From Monodelphis domestica (taxonomy: Eukaryota; Chordata; Mammalia; Didelphimorphia; Didelphidae), in the NCBI RefSeq assembly GCF_027887165.1, contig NC_077232.1:13975255-14039254 (forward strand): DNA of 64,000 nt. Direction: 5' to 3'. A program made the translations under genes and the position numbers. The notes under the pieces were generated by a model. The model worked only from the letters and a program-made list of their open reading frames with translations, was not told the origin of the DNA and did not search any database. This document shows positions 51,082-63,800 of the stretch, in pieces; the stretch's first letter is position 1; each line of letters starts with the position of its first letter.

Positions 51082-51560
51082 ATAGTCAGCAAAAGAGTCA
51101 TATTACACAATCAGAAGGATCAGCTCATTGTTTCTTCTCAATGGGCAAACCAGAATTTCATCTGCTAGAAGATTTTTTTTCAAGAAAGTAAAGTGTTCTA
51201 ATACTCTAGGCAATTACATAATCTGCATTCCATATATGGTAACAGCCAACATCACTCTAGCTTCAAAGCCAAATAAGAGGTCATGAATCTCTTAGATCAC
51301 CTGCATATGATCCATGATGTTGAAGACACACAAAATTCCCATTGGCAAAGATTTTTTGTTAAGCCCTTCCAGAGGATTTTTCCTTATTATTTTATTCACA
51401 CAATGATTATTAATTTCAGATTCTCATATATGATTATTGAATCAATGATTGAAAAGTTTGCATTCCATTACTGTGATAATTTATTCTTATAATACTGGGT
51501 ATCTAATAGTATTACATGCAGAGTGTACAGTTCTAAGAAAGCAAAAAATATACAATTTAA
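50890..51560 (+). repeat. Right copy of an intronic duplication
   Basis: Partner of 46960-47640, interrupted by the compound microsatellite at 51003-51084. It ends about 630 bp before exon 3. Confidence 0.65.
51003..51084. repeat. Compound (AC)/(TA)/(TG) microsatellite
   Basis: Consecutive ACAC, ATAT, TGTG and TATA runs. Confidence 0.95.
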
Positions 51561-52192
51561 CAATAAACAATAAATTTATTCACATATAGACAATATATGT
51601 AAACAATGAATATAATCTGATTAAGGTTTCTTAATTAGGTTTTCTTTTAGGTGTTTTTATCAACAAAGTAGGAATAATATGTAATGCCAACCTTGAAAGT
51701 AGATTTCAGGTTAAGGAAGTCTCCATCTTCTATCCATGATTAAGTTTGGGCTAGAGAAATTTTCCTCCTACACAAGACTATGGGACCATATGATTCTCCC
51801 TGGGATCATGACAGGAGCAGAATGTTCACTCTAAAAAGGCTGAATGAAGGAATGGTTGATATTTGAGCCAAAGAAGACATGAGATAAGTTAGAAAGGATG
51901 GATAACTGTGCTCCAATATTTAACTGAGGAGTCCATTTTTTCCCTAACTGGAAATTTTCCAACATATACTTAATAATTGCTTAAGGAAACATTGGAAATA
52001 TATTCTTGGTCAGTTACTGATTGAGAATTCCCTTCAAAATGTCACATTTCGAAATTCAGCATTTATTAATACCTGGTGTTTATAAAGCACTGATGAAAAT
52101 AAAAGATACAAATGAGATACATTTGAGATACAAATAAAAAGACTCTGGGATTTCTAAAATTTGCATTTCAGTTATTCTTTTTTTTTTTTAAG

Positions 52193-52999
52193 ATCACTTA
52201 TGGACCATTTGATCCTCTCCTGGTTGATAAAATCCAGTATCCATATGTCTATCAGATGGGCAGCAAGGAATCTACTCTACACCTGGCAGTGATCCAATTG
52301 ATGCTACATTTTGGCTGGACTTGGGTAGGACTTCTTTTTTCAGATAACCTGAGAGGGCATCAGTTCTTCCATGATTTGGAAAAGGCAATGATTATGCATA
52401 GTATGTGTCTCGCTTTTAAGGAAAAGGTTCCGGAAAACTTTAACCAAGAAGATGGGGAAGATGTTATATTCTTTTCTAAAATCATTGAATCATCACCAAA
52501 AGTGATTTTTATCTATGGAAATACATATAGCCTTCTAGAATTTTCTATATTCATGACTCAATATATACTATATGGGAAGATGTTGGTCACTACCATTTCC
52601 TGGGATATTTCGGCACAGAATAATAATAAAATTATGAGCCATTTACATGGCACAATAATATTTTCTCAAGCCAAGAGAGAGATTCCGGGTTTCAGAGATT
52701 TCCTAAGAAGCATAAATTTTACTGCAAACTCTGAGGACATTTTCCTAAAGACTTTCTGGGAGGTAGTGTTTCATTGTAGACTTTCTGAAGAAAGTCCTGT
52801 AAAAATGGTATATTCTTTGTGCCTGGAAGGTTTGTCCTTGGCAGATGTACCTGCTCATGATTTGGACACCATCATAATGACATTGAGTTCTAATATTTAC
52901 AATGAAGTGTATTTATTGGCTCATGCTATCCACCAAATGCTTCAGATGGAGATAAAAGAGACATTGGAACTTGGAGTCCATCCACTTCTTTCTTGGAAG
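52193..52999 (+). CDS. V2R pheromone receptor, exon 3 (copy C)
   Basis: 807 bp = 269 codons, phase 0 at both ends. The acceptor is a long T-tract ending tttaAG at 52192; the donor is GTAACA at 53000. It opens with ITYGPFDPLLVDKIQYP, continues VYQMGSKESTLHLAVIQLM and HFGWTWVGLLFSDN, then the second lobe of the ligand-binding domain, ending LGVHPLLSWK. These are standard landmarks of V2R exon 3 and the exon length is normal for the family. No stop or frameshift. It joins in phase to exon 2 at 16288-16579, the nearest upstream V2R exon. Exons 4-6 (linker, cysteine-rich and 7TM) are not found in the next 11 kb. Whether the full gene is functional cannot be judged here. Confidence 0.92.
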
Positions 53000-53559
53000 G
53001 TAACATTTCTCTTCTACCCTTGAACTTAGAACAGGTTACTCACATCCTTCAATGGCTAGATTTGTTATATAAATGATGGAGCAATATACTGATATTTCAT
53101 GAATACTTCTTATTCCTTAATATTTTTCTGACGTCTTTTCACATGTGTTATATTCTGGGTAAAACAATGGGATTTTCTCAATAGATATTTTCTACAAATC
53201 TTGTATAATAATAATTGTAATATTGTTGATGTTCTTCTGCATACACATCCCTCAGGATATGAGCCTCTGTGGCAAGAGAGTTTCAATGAATCTAATTCAA
53301 ATTAGGGTATTGATGCTGGCCTTGATTTTAATCTTGAAAATTCCATAATGATTCCATGGGCTCTCTCATTGATCAACATTATTTTAACTTTTAACAACAG
53401 CTATATGATAAACAAAATATTTGATATTTGTATTTGGACACGTTGGCTGCAATACTGCAATTACTTGTTTTTCCTGGGTTTATGTTTTGTCATTCAAAAT
53501 ATATTTCAATATTGTTCATTGTTGCAAATGAATACTCACAAAAAACCAAAACCCCTAAG
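53000..53559 (+). other. V2R intron 3, start
   Basis: 53216-53420 is the counterpart of the copy B remnant at 3250-3445. No coding content. Confidence 0.6.
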
Positions 53560-56500
53560 TAAATGCATCATATTAGCATCATAGTATTCCATCACCATCA
53601 TATACCATCATTTGTTTAATCATTCCCAAGTTTATGGAAATCCATTCAATTTTCATTTCTTTGCTACCACAAAAATATCTGGTATAAACAATTTATATAA
53701 TTAGGTCTTTTCAGCTTCCTTTTAGATCTCTTTGGTATATAGAATTGCTAGTAGTATTATTGTAAAAAGAAGGGTATGCACAGTTTTATAACCCTTTGAG
53801 TAGAGTTCTAAACTGCCCTCTAGAAAGTTTGGATTGGCCCATACCTCCACCAACAGTGCATTTGTGTCTCAATTTTGCCATATCCCCTCCATCATTTTTC
53901 ATTTGAATTTGTGTATTAGCCGATTTGATAGGTGTGAGATGATATTTGAGAGTTTTTAAAGTTTGCATTTCTCTAATTAAAATTATTCATATGATTTTGA
54001 TAGCTTTTATTTTTTCTTCTGAAAACTACTTGCTCTTATTTTTGACCATTTCAATTGGAGAATTATTCTTATTAATTTGACTTAGTTCCCTATATATTTC
54101 AGAAATGAGATCTTTATCAGAGAAATTTGTTATAAAATTTTAACCTGTTTTGTTTTTTTCCTTTCTAATGTTGGTTACATTGTTTTTGTTTGTCAAAAAA
54201 GGCCTTTTAAAATTTAATATTGTTAAAATTATTCATTTTATATATTACATAAATTCTAGCCTTCTCCATGGATTTATAGATTTGATGGCTAAACTATTCT
54301 ATGTTCCCCATTTTTTATGATATCATCCTTTATGTCTAAATCATAAATCCATTTGAGGTATAGGCTGTAAGATACTAGGCTATACCTCATTTCTACCATA
54401 CTTTATTCCAGCTTTTCTAGCAGTTTTTGTTAGATAGTGAGCTCTTATCTGCAAATAGTAGTTTGCTGGGGTCATTTACCTATGTATATTTTTGTATCTA
54501 ATGTATTGCATTGATCCATCATTCTAGTTCTTAGCTACGCCACTGTTTTGGTAATTACTACTTTATAGTAGAGTTAGAGATCTTATGCTACTAGGACCCC
54601 TTCCTTTACATTTTCCCCCAATAGTTGACTTGATATCCTTGATTTTTAATTCTTCCAATTGAATTTTGTTACTGTATTTCCATTTCTATAAAATGTTTTA
54701 GAATATTTTCCAATAAAATATTTTTGGAAGTTTGATTGGCATGGCACTGAATTAGTAAATTAATTTAGGTAGAATTGTTATTTTTATCCTATTGACCTAC
54801 TTGCAAACAATATTTTTATAGTTCTTTAGATCTGACTATTTGTGTGAAAAGTATTTTGTAATTGTGTTCATATAATTTCTGTGTTTGTCTTGGCAAGTCA
54901 ATTCCAAAGTATTTTATATGGTCTAGAGTTATTTTAGTAGAATTGTTTTTATCTTGATGCTTTTCTAGCTATTCATTTATGTGGGTTTATCTTGTATACT
55001 GCAACTTTGCTAAAGTTACTAATTATTTCAACTAGTTTTTTTTAGGTAATTCTCTAGTATTCTCTAAGTTTACCATTATATTATCAGCAAAGAGTGATAG
55101 TTTAGCTTCCTCACTGCCTACTTTAATTGCTTCAATTTCTTTTACTTTTTTCCCTAAAAGTAGCATTTCTAGCTTAACATTAAATAATAGTGGCAGCAAC
55201 AGTGATAATGAGCATCTTTCTTTCAATCCTGATTTTAATGGTAAGGTTTCTAATTTATTCCCATTGCAGATTATACTTGCTGTTGGTTTTAGATAGATAC
55301 TACTTATCATTTTTAGGAATTCCTTGGCCTTCTGTATTTTTAAAAGGAATGACTATTGTCAAAGTATTTTCTGCATTAATGAGATAGTGTTTTCATTTCT
55401 GTTATTTTTGTTATTGGTATGACCTGATACTGATAGTTTTCCTCATATGAAACCAGCCCTGTATTCCTGGCATAACTCCTACCTGGCCATAATGAAAAAT
55501 TCTTGTGACATATTATTATAGCTTCTTCACTAGTATTTTATTTAAGATTTTTGCTTTGATGTTAATTAAGGAAATCATTTAGAAAATTTCTTTCTCTGGG
55601 TTTTGTCTTCCTAGCTTAGGTATCAGCACCATGTTTGTGTCATAAAAATAATTCTTAAGATGTCTTGTCATTTGCCTATTTTGACAAATAGTTATGTAGG
55701 TTATGTAGTATTGGGATTAAATGTTCTGTAATTGTTTGATAGAATTAATTTGAGAATCCATCTGGCCTTGAGGATTTTTTTCTTGTGGAGTTCTTTGATA
55801 ACATTGTTCAATTTCTTTTATGAGATGAGATTGTTTAAGTATTATATTTCTTCTTTTGTCAATCTGGGCAATTTATGTTTTCATAAATTTTAATCCATTT
55901 CATCCAGATTGTCAGATTTATAGTCAGATAACTGGGCAAAATTGCTCCTAGTGATTACTTTAATTTCTTCTCCTTTGGTGTTGAACATATCTTTTTCATT
56001 TTTGATACTTGATATTTGATTTTCTTCTGTTCTTTTAAACATCAAATTAACCAAATAGATTTTATTTGGTTTTTATAACACCAACTCCTAGTTTTATTTT
56101 TTAAGTCAATGGTTCTTTTAATTTTATTAATTTCTTCTTTGATTTTTTGTATTTCAATTTTAACCTTAAGTAGGGATTTTTAATTCATGCATTTTCTAGT
56201 TTTTCTAGTTGAATACCCAATTCATTGATCTGCTTTTCCTCGCTTTTATTGATATAAGCACTCAGAGATATAAATTTTCCCCATAAAAACTGTTTTGACT
56301 ATATCCCATAAATTTTGATCATAATCTTTTCAATGCCATTCTCTTAGGTGAAAATATATATTGTTTCTATAGCTTGTTCTTTGATTTACCCCTTTTTACA
56401 ATTAGATTATTTAGTTTCTAATTAATTTTTATTTTAGCTTTCCACAGACTTCTATTGGTGATCACTTTTATTGTATTATGTTAAGAAGGATAAGAGATGA

Positions 56501-57700
56501 TGGAGAGGAAGAGGGAATAGGGGTGAGAGAGTGAATGGATTGTTCTATTTGATCTTCTCCCTTATTTCTGGGGGGAGAGAAGACAGGTTCTGTCCCCTTA
56601 AAAAAAGGAGTATGTCTCCACAGATATTTTCTGGGAGATGGAAGACAGGAGGCTAGAGTGGGATTGCCTCAGTGAGATGACAGGATGCCTCCCTCAGAGG
56701 AGCCCAGGGCTCCTGAGGTCTAATCTGTTCTTAAGAGGCAAGATGACCTCTTATGCCTCTGATTCCTCCAGAGACATTAACTGTCCACCCTTTTCAGTGT
56801 CTTAGAAGTGGTCAACTGCCCAGGAAAGATGTCAAATCCGTTGGTCATACAATCTTGAATCACTGGGATCTGAAAGTCAACCCTTTCTTGAGTAGAGGTG
56901 TGACCCCGCTCCAACCCCCTGCCCAAAATCTTCAATCCCCTTAATATTTTCTTTAAAAACTGGCCCAAAACAAACTCCTAAATGTCAAATATTTATTGAG
57001 GTTCAAGCAGGAATGAGATGTCAGGGATGTCAGGCAGGAAATTGGGTAAAAAGGGAAGTCCTATGGATTGCCCTCTCTAGCAAATTGCCCTCCCCACCCA
57101 GAGTCTGAAGGTCACAAGATTCTCAGCCTTGACCTCTCCCTTTTGCCAACTGCTTTCTTTCCCATACTCTCAACTAGGACCTTGAAAGTATGAGCCCAAG
57201 GATATATAAGGGAGAGAGAGAAAGGGAGATAAATCTTAGGAAAAGGGTCTGTGGATGGCTCTGATCAAAGTCCTAATTCACAATTCCACTTGAGAATTTT
57301 AGACTACTATAACTGAAAATCTTAGTGGAGGTGTTCAGGTTTTCAGAAGGCATAGTAGATCTCTGAGGAAATAGGCTCCTTTTCAACTTCAGGGAACCCA
57401 CCTTTCTCCTCTACCATCCTCAGCTGGAAATGAGTTGCCAATTGGATTTTCAAGCTTCTGATTGTTCCTGAGAATTCCCAGCTTTTCCTTTGCCCCTATT
57501 CCACTCTCACTTCAGCTAGTCTCTTCAAGAGACTGATCTTTCCTCAATGCAGAATCTCTCTTCTCTTCTCTTACAATTATAATCCGAAAAGGATACATCT
57601 ATTATTTCTGCATTTAATTGTGGAGTTTTGATATCTTTGTACATAGTCAATTTTTGTTCAGATGTTTTGTATGGCTGAAAAGAAAATATATTCCTTTTTT
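53560..57700 (-). mobile_element. Degenerate antisense L1, split by solo LTR
   Basis: ORF2 C-terminus on the minus strand at 53968-53786 (YHLTPIKSANTQ). RT remnant at 55310-55032 (ISSIYLKPTASI, then SLFADNIMV). The linker region runs to 56478. It resumes at 57576 after an LTR with aatccgaaaaggatacatc, matching 35705-35725 of the other antisense L1. Many stops; older than the L1 at 19015. Confidence 0.8.
56479..57575. mobile_element. Solo LTR (family 2), target duplication ATTA
   Basis: 1097 bp, TGTTAAGAAGG to CTCTTACA, between ATTA at 56475-56478 and 57576-57579. A plus-strand tttattgagg near 56994 hints at an antisense AATAAA. Short similarity (gacaggttctgtcccc versus gaccaggtctgtcccc) to 58590-58606 suggests the same family as the ERV on its right. 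Confidence 0.85.
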
Positions 57701-58020
57701 AACCCCATTCAAAATTTAAAAAGCAGAATAGGCCAAATGAGAAAAGAAGATTCAAAGGCTGGGAAAATGAGCAAATAGAAAAAATAATTCTAAAAATAAA
57801 AAAAAATTATTATGGAGACTAAAAAAATGGCCTAGACTCAGAAGGGGACTGCAAGTTAAAAAAATATGTAAAACTTCAGAGAAAAATGGGATTTTGGATC
57901 AGGCTCTGAAAGAGTTAAAAAAGAAAATCAAAAAATCAAATAAGAATTGCAAAAGAAAAATAGGAAAGAGGAATAAAAAGCATTCAAGAAGAAAATAGGT
58001 TAAGGAGCATTCATTTTTTT
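57701..58020 (+). mobile_element. L1 ORF1 coiled-coil remnant
   Basis: Plus-strand, K/E/Q-rich, with cttcagagaaaaatggga and gaaagagttaaaaaag corresponding to 5875-5945. Stops throughout. Opposite in orientation to the preceding L1. Confidence 0.5.
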
Positions 58021-58861
58021 TAAAAATCAGAGGAACTCTGGGTATATGGGAAAGTGAATAATGATAATAAAGAAATCATTGATCTGTTATTTTTCCCATG
58101 GTTAGTCTTCCACAATGAATGAGTTTTGTCATAGAATATAGAAAAAAATAGTAAAGAGATAATTATTTGTTCTGAAGTGGTACACTTCACAAATGAGTTC
58201 AAACACCTAGAATTTCAATTATTGGAACCATAATTTATTAATAAAAGAGAGAAATAAAGAATCTACCAGCTGGGGAAGAATTCCCTAACAGAAAATTGTG
58301 CCACTTTAACATTAAGGAACAGTTTATATAGGTTTCCAAGATACAAGTTATTTCTCTTCACATATAGGTTCTTATCTGACAATACACAGACCTTAATGCA
58401 GGAATTTGAGATTGGAGACAAGAAGCCCTTTCTGGGGTTGTGATCTAAGGAGTGTTTCTCTTTACTTAGTCAAATGTTAGTCCCTTTGATATTCCTGAAA
58501 TTCCTCTTTTGTCTTCTTCCCCACCCACCCAAGCTAAGCAGAAACCAGTTTGTTATCAGATTAAATAGCTTGTCTCTCCAGGAGGGAAGGGAGACCAGGT
58601 CTGTCCCCTAAAAATGTGGACAGTGCTAATTTTTCCATCTTTGGTTTTTCTGGGGCTACTTCATTCCCTCCTTTTTCTGTTGGGGTGGAGTCAAATCCTT
58701 GACTCATCAGACAGAGGAGAAAAATGTGATCTTAAGGCCAAAAGCTTAATAGCCTGAAGAAGCTGACAGATATGTCATAAGGCAGTTGATCAGGCAGGGT
58801 CCTATGAGGAGTGTTCTTGCCACTGCCATGATCAAGGTGGATGCATGAGGGCTGCATTTTT

Positions 58862-59306
58862 TCAGCTATTCCTTGTAATGTAAATTCTATTCCTGTGTCC
58901 TGGCCTCCCACATCCAGCCTGTGTCCCCAAGGTCTGGCCTAGTAGCCATCCTTTATCCTCTGGGTTTTTAATAGTCAGGGAAAGGGGATTCTTGAAATTG
59001 AGGGTGACGTCCGAGACCCTGCTTCCCTCCCTTTGTAGTATGATATTGATGTTCTCCTGCTGCAACAGGGAAACAGTTTCACATACCCAAGGTGCACAAT
59101 AGAATTCTCCCCCTAATTTGCATGACAGTGGCCCTGTAGAGCATAGATGGGGGCTTCTGATAGATACAGAGTCCCTGATGGGGTTGCACATGAAAGGGTC
59201 TGTGAGGGATATGTTCATTCACTCCCAAATAAATCACACAAATGAAAAAGGATTTGGGGGGTTTTCTCCTTCTGGGTTGGTCTGTCACTAATTTATTCCT
59301 TCCCAT
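58862..59306 (-). pseudogene. ERV env-like fragment
   Basis: Minus-strand frames with SLTDPFMCNP, GPLSCKLGGEFYCAPW and a Lys/Arg-rich RRRKPPK lead, placed directly downstream of the integrase end. Cysteine-containing surface-glycoprotein-like composition, no transmembrane part recognised. Env by position mainly. Confidence 0.45.
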
Positions 59307-59426
59307 CCCTTGTCCTACTGATTACCCATCTGTATTGAATTACCTGGAAAGGTAGACTAATTTCCAAAACTCCCAAAAGTACAAGTCCAAGCATTACTCC
59401 ACCCCATCCTCTGTTTCCCACAGTGT

Positions 59427-60330
59427 TCAATGTCTATGAATCTTGATCTTTAAGGGATCAGAGATTTTGGTGACCTTCCACTGCTCTGCTCCTTGTGCTG
59501 CTGCTCTTGGTTTAACAGGTTTCAGTTGAGACACGTGGATCCAGCATTTCTTTCCTGCCACCTTTACAGCTCTGGGGGTGGTCAGTATTATCATATAAGG
59601 TCCAGTCCATCGTGGTTTGAGAGCCCCTGCAGGAATCTTCTGAACCCACACAAGGTCTCCTGGTTCAAGTATAAAAGGGGGCAGGTCACATTCAGGTAGT
59701 GAGGGATGGGAGGCCCGGACAGTTTGAGTGATAGTATTTTTAGCTTATCCAAAGCCTTCAGGGAGGAGAACAAATATTGGTTATCACATTCAGTCAAATT
59801 TTCCAGTCCCAATTTAGGAAGGAGGGGAGGTCTTGACCTGTCCTGAACTCTGAGGCCAAAATGCACAATGCAATTCCTAATTTATGCCCAGGGTCTTAGC
59901 TATTTGCTGAGTCACCCTGGCTATAAAAGCAGGCCCATTATCTGACCCTATTCCCAGTGGGAGTCCAAACCCAGGAATGATCTCTGATATTAATTTCTTA
60001 ACTGCCACTGAGGCAGTTTCATGTTTTGTTGGATAGCCTTCTACCCAACATGAAAAAGTGTCTACTAGGACTAAAAGACACCTGTACCTATATTTCCCTG
60101 GCTTGATTTCTGTAAAGTCTACCTCCCACTGTTCTCCTGGCTCCAGCCCTCTTCACCTGGTTCCTTCGGTCCCCCCTTTTGAATAACCCAAGCACATGTT
60201 TCACATCTTGAAGTGATGTCTTTGCAGATTCAGTGCAGATTATGAAAGACAAAGTCTCTCCAGCATATCACTCAGCTTTGTGCCTCTCATATGTGTGGTG
60301 TCATGTATTCTTTTCTCTAGCTTTTGCCCC
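59427..60330 (-). pseudogene. Gammaretrovirus-like integrase fragment
   Basis: On the minus strand: an HHCC-type zinc-binding start (HDTTHMRG near 60300), the catalytic core with [11 protein letters not shown] (first Asp at about 60118) and GSDNGPAF (second Asp at about 59944), and a C-terminal domain at 59651-59427 (LKPRWTGPYMIILTTPRAVK, then WIHVSQLKPV). The position of the third acidic residue reads Gln (QSSGQ), so catalysis is lost, and stops interrupt the core. Order and motifs are typical of class I ERV pol. Confidence 0.85.
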
Positions 60331-60414
60331 ACTCCTTCTGGTAAGAGAGTCCTGCCATCTGGCAGGCTCAGCTGTCCATAGGGGAACCATACAGCCTCCA
60401 TGAGGGCCAGAATA

Positions 60415-60684
60415 TCAGGCCCCTCCTGATTCAGTGCCCCCTGCCATCCTATCCCTTCCCCTCTCCAAGTATCTAAGGGAAAAAGGATGATAGTCGCAGT
60501 ATTCTTTTGCTTCTTCAGAGCTGAGAATGGGTGTAGGGCTGTCCCTGCCTATGGTCAGGAGAGAGGTATTGTCAATGTCCAGGGCTTCAGGCCGAAATGG
60601 TTGGTGAGGTTGCAAATGTACATGAATACATATTCCACAGGGGAGTAGCCAAAACTTAAACAGAGAGGGGAAGACTGCAGACAC
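60415..60684 (-). pseudogene. ERV pol segment upstream of integrase
   Basis: Minus-strand open stretch with PEALDIDNTSLLTIGRD and EEAKEYCDYHPF. It sits where the RNase H-integrase connection should be. No diagnostic catalytic residues. Confidence 0.35.
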
Positions 60685-60850
60685 TGAGTTAATTAGGGGA
60701 GTGTCTTCAGTGAATGCCAGGGTCCCAGATCAGAGGAGACCTGCTTGGAGATTTGAAGGGTGTCCAGCTACTGCTTCCCCCAAATGGCAGACAGGTCACA
60801 AGTGGCAGGGGGAAGTCAGCCCCTAAGGTAGAAGTGTAGAAACCAGGACT

Positions 60851-63800
60851 GGGGCAAACACTAGAACACCAGATAGAAACAGAAAATTAGGACAATAGTA
60901 ATTGGCATCACACATTTGCCTTCGGGTATCGTAGCCAACAGACTTCCTTTTCAGAAATCATCCTCTGTCATAAATAGATCCCTTTAGGAAATCAGATTCC
61001 TGAGACATTTACAGAGCTGGTATGTGATGTTACTGTTAAAGAATATCCTTTCAGAAAGTACACATTAATCATAAATATCCATAAACACTTGAGTAACAAT
61101 ATTTTTCAGATGTATTCCTTTACCCCAGATTCTAGGGGAAATTCAAGAAAGCTTTGAGCTCTATGTCTAAGATCAAGATCCAAACTTCAACTGTGGTAAA
61201 TTAAGAATGTAAATACAAGCCATCTATGAATAAACTTCACCTACTTCTCAAAGTATGTTCCTAACAATTTGAGAATTCTCGATTATTAGGGTTCTTTGAG
61301 GAAATAGAAATTTTAGTTCACAATTTGCAGTATGTGCTGATCATGGGAATTTCATTACGAAGGAAAATATTTCCTCAGGTCCCAAAGGACACAGTGAGTT
61401 GCTTCACATGCAGGTAATTAATAACCTCGATGGTCAGAAAAGGTCCATTCTTAAGTGAGCCCAGAAAATGCCTCTGTAACCATTCCAGGACATTTTCTGT
61501 CCTCGGTGTACTTTGTCACCATTAAATCCAAGAAGCCTCCATTTGCTGTAAAAGACAAATCTCACCCATTTCAGCTGAGAGAAATTCTGCTCATCAGCAG
61601 TCCAGAAACAAATCTCCATACCCTCAAATAAGCCTTTTATATCCCTACAAGGCTGATCACTCAATTATTCTCATGTATTTGGCAATAATTTACATATCAC
61701 ACTTTAGTCACAAAACCCGAAATAAAGAACTTGAGTGCTGAATTGAGTAGCTCCATAATAATATAAATCAGAGATGTATCATCTCTTGGACCTAGGACCT
61801 CTGAAAGACTAAGACAAGGCCATACAGAAATCACTCTATGTCAATTGTCTATAGAAATTAAAGAATCCTTTATGATTTTCCCACAACCCATGCATTAATT
61901 TTAGAGATTATCCATAGGTCAGGGATCCAGTTATAAGAGCAGAACATCTATCTATGTTCTTTCACCTACTCTTTCCCTCACTCTCTCTCTCTCTTTCTTT
62001 CTTCAAAACCCCTCTGCTTAAAAAGCAAAACACAATTTCCCTTCTTTCTTTACAAACCCACATACTAAAGCTTTATGGACTTTAGATAAAAAGTCCCTTC
62101 CTTTCAAATTCAAATCCAAAATGCCATCCCACCTTCTCTGACTAACTTAAGTCAAACAAATATACTGGTGGTATCACCTCAATTGCTAATTGGTAACCCA
62201 AAAGAATTCTGATTTAAAGGATTACATCATTGAAAAACTATATTTAGCATAGTGCTCATCCATTATAAATTTCAGTTCATAGTACAAATTGGTAAACTGA
62301 GGTAACCACTGAAAATTGAACAAAATCTATGGCACAGGCAATGAGCTTTTATTTACATCCAAACAATACTTAAAACACAGATTTTAGCAGCAACTCAAAT
62401 AACAATCTTAAAATTCTGAGCAAGCATTTTTCACATATATGCCATTTTTAACATCCTACCTACTCTTTGTCTACTGTTTGCAACATATATCTTTATACAG
62501 ATCAAAATGTAATCAGAATATCAACCAACATATCCCTAAAACTTATGTGAGATGACTTATCAATTACATATCACTCAACTCATTTTATCACTCTGGACCT
62601 GGAATATTTGCATTAAGATTCCACAGATTCAAACAAACTTCTTGGTCAGACAGGTCTGGCAATATTTGCTTGCTTGAGCACCTTAAAACCTCCAAAATAT
62701 ACAATCAAAATATGCTCATCTTTAAGTTCTATGATTCAGTGATTGCCAGCTTCTTTTGAGATTCCTATTTTAGTCCCTAAATATCAATGTGTAACAATTA
62801 TAAGCACTTCTTTCTACTTCCTGTGAGCAAGGAAGGGGTTAATAACTTCTGAGCAATTTATCCTAAGGCTGCCTGGCTTGATTTAGATTTTATTACTTAG
62901 CAACCTTGTCCCATCCTTCTTTAATCAGTGATCTTACTATAATTTAAAGTTTGAATGTATAAAACCCCTTTCATAACAATTTACTCTCAGTGGATTTCAG
63001 TTTGAACTCCATACTTCCAAATAATTCTGATTAAGTCTTTATCAATGTTTCAGTGTAACCAAACTGAGGTGCAAAGCATTTACCTGTACTTCTTTCAAAC
63101 CTGTCTAAAGTAGAATAGAATCTCCAGTTTAGTTTTCTTTTAGTTCAAAACATTGCCACATTCCTAATTAAAGTCCATCAACCTCATTCCAATTCATAAT
63201 TTGTTCTGTTTATTTCATACCAGAATTCATAGTATCAACAAATAACTCTATCTATTACTCTTATGTCTTCTGGCTCCTCCTCTTTGCCATTAGTGTAAGT
63301 AGAGGAAAGTTACTGTACTGAATTGTATTGAATATGCATGACAAGCCCTTCTTAATTTAAGGGCTAGTCAAGGTTGTCTTGTTAAGGACATACAGTTTGT
63401 ATATCATATCCCTCTAAACTATTTATGTGAAAAACTTAATTCTCTCTATAGTACAAATGCTCACATAATTTGTATTCACTCCATTACGTTCCAGGAATTT
63501 CTATCTGAATACATGTTCATCTCTAGATCACAAATTCCTCTCTATATATTGTACACATTTTTAAAAACAATTCATATAACCTTAGTCAAAGACAACATCA
63601 TTTAGAAATTCTCTCTTTTGCAAAATACCAAAATTCTTAATACTTACATTATTAAATCCTATGCACAGATTAACCACTTTAAAAACTTCTTGTGTGTCAT
63701 ATGATTTCTTGCTGCTACTTCTGACAGCACATGCATTAAAATAAATCTGATTTGAAAGATTCCCAATTTTAAATTCTAGAATGTTATTCTAAACTATATA

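Larger units (their letters stand above)
58200..60850 (-). mobile_element. Class I ERV 3' portion (integrase, env-like, LTR)
   Basis: The minus strand reads, from right to left, a broken pol 3' end, an env-like region and an LTR-like end (antisense tttattaataaa near 58232). Only the 3' part is here; gag, protease and the main RT are not seen. The right boundary near 60850 is where recognisable sequence stops. Multiple stops show it is inactive. Confidence 0.7.

Noticed and set aside
50350..51084. Repeated short units that might look like an array of regulatory repeats
   Set aside because: Plain dinucleotide microsatellites without spacers; not CRISPR-like or iteron-like.
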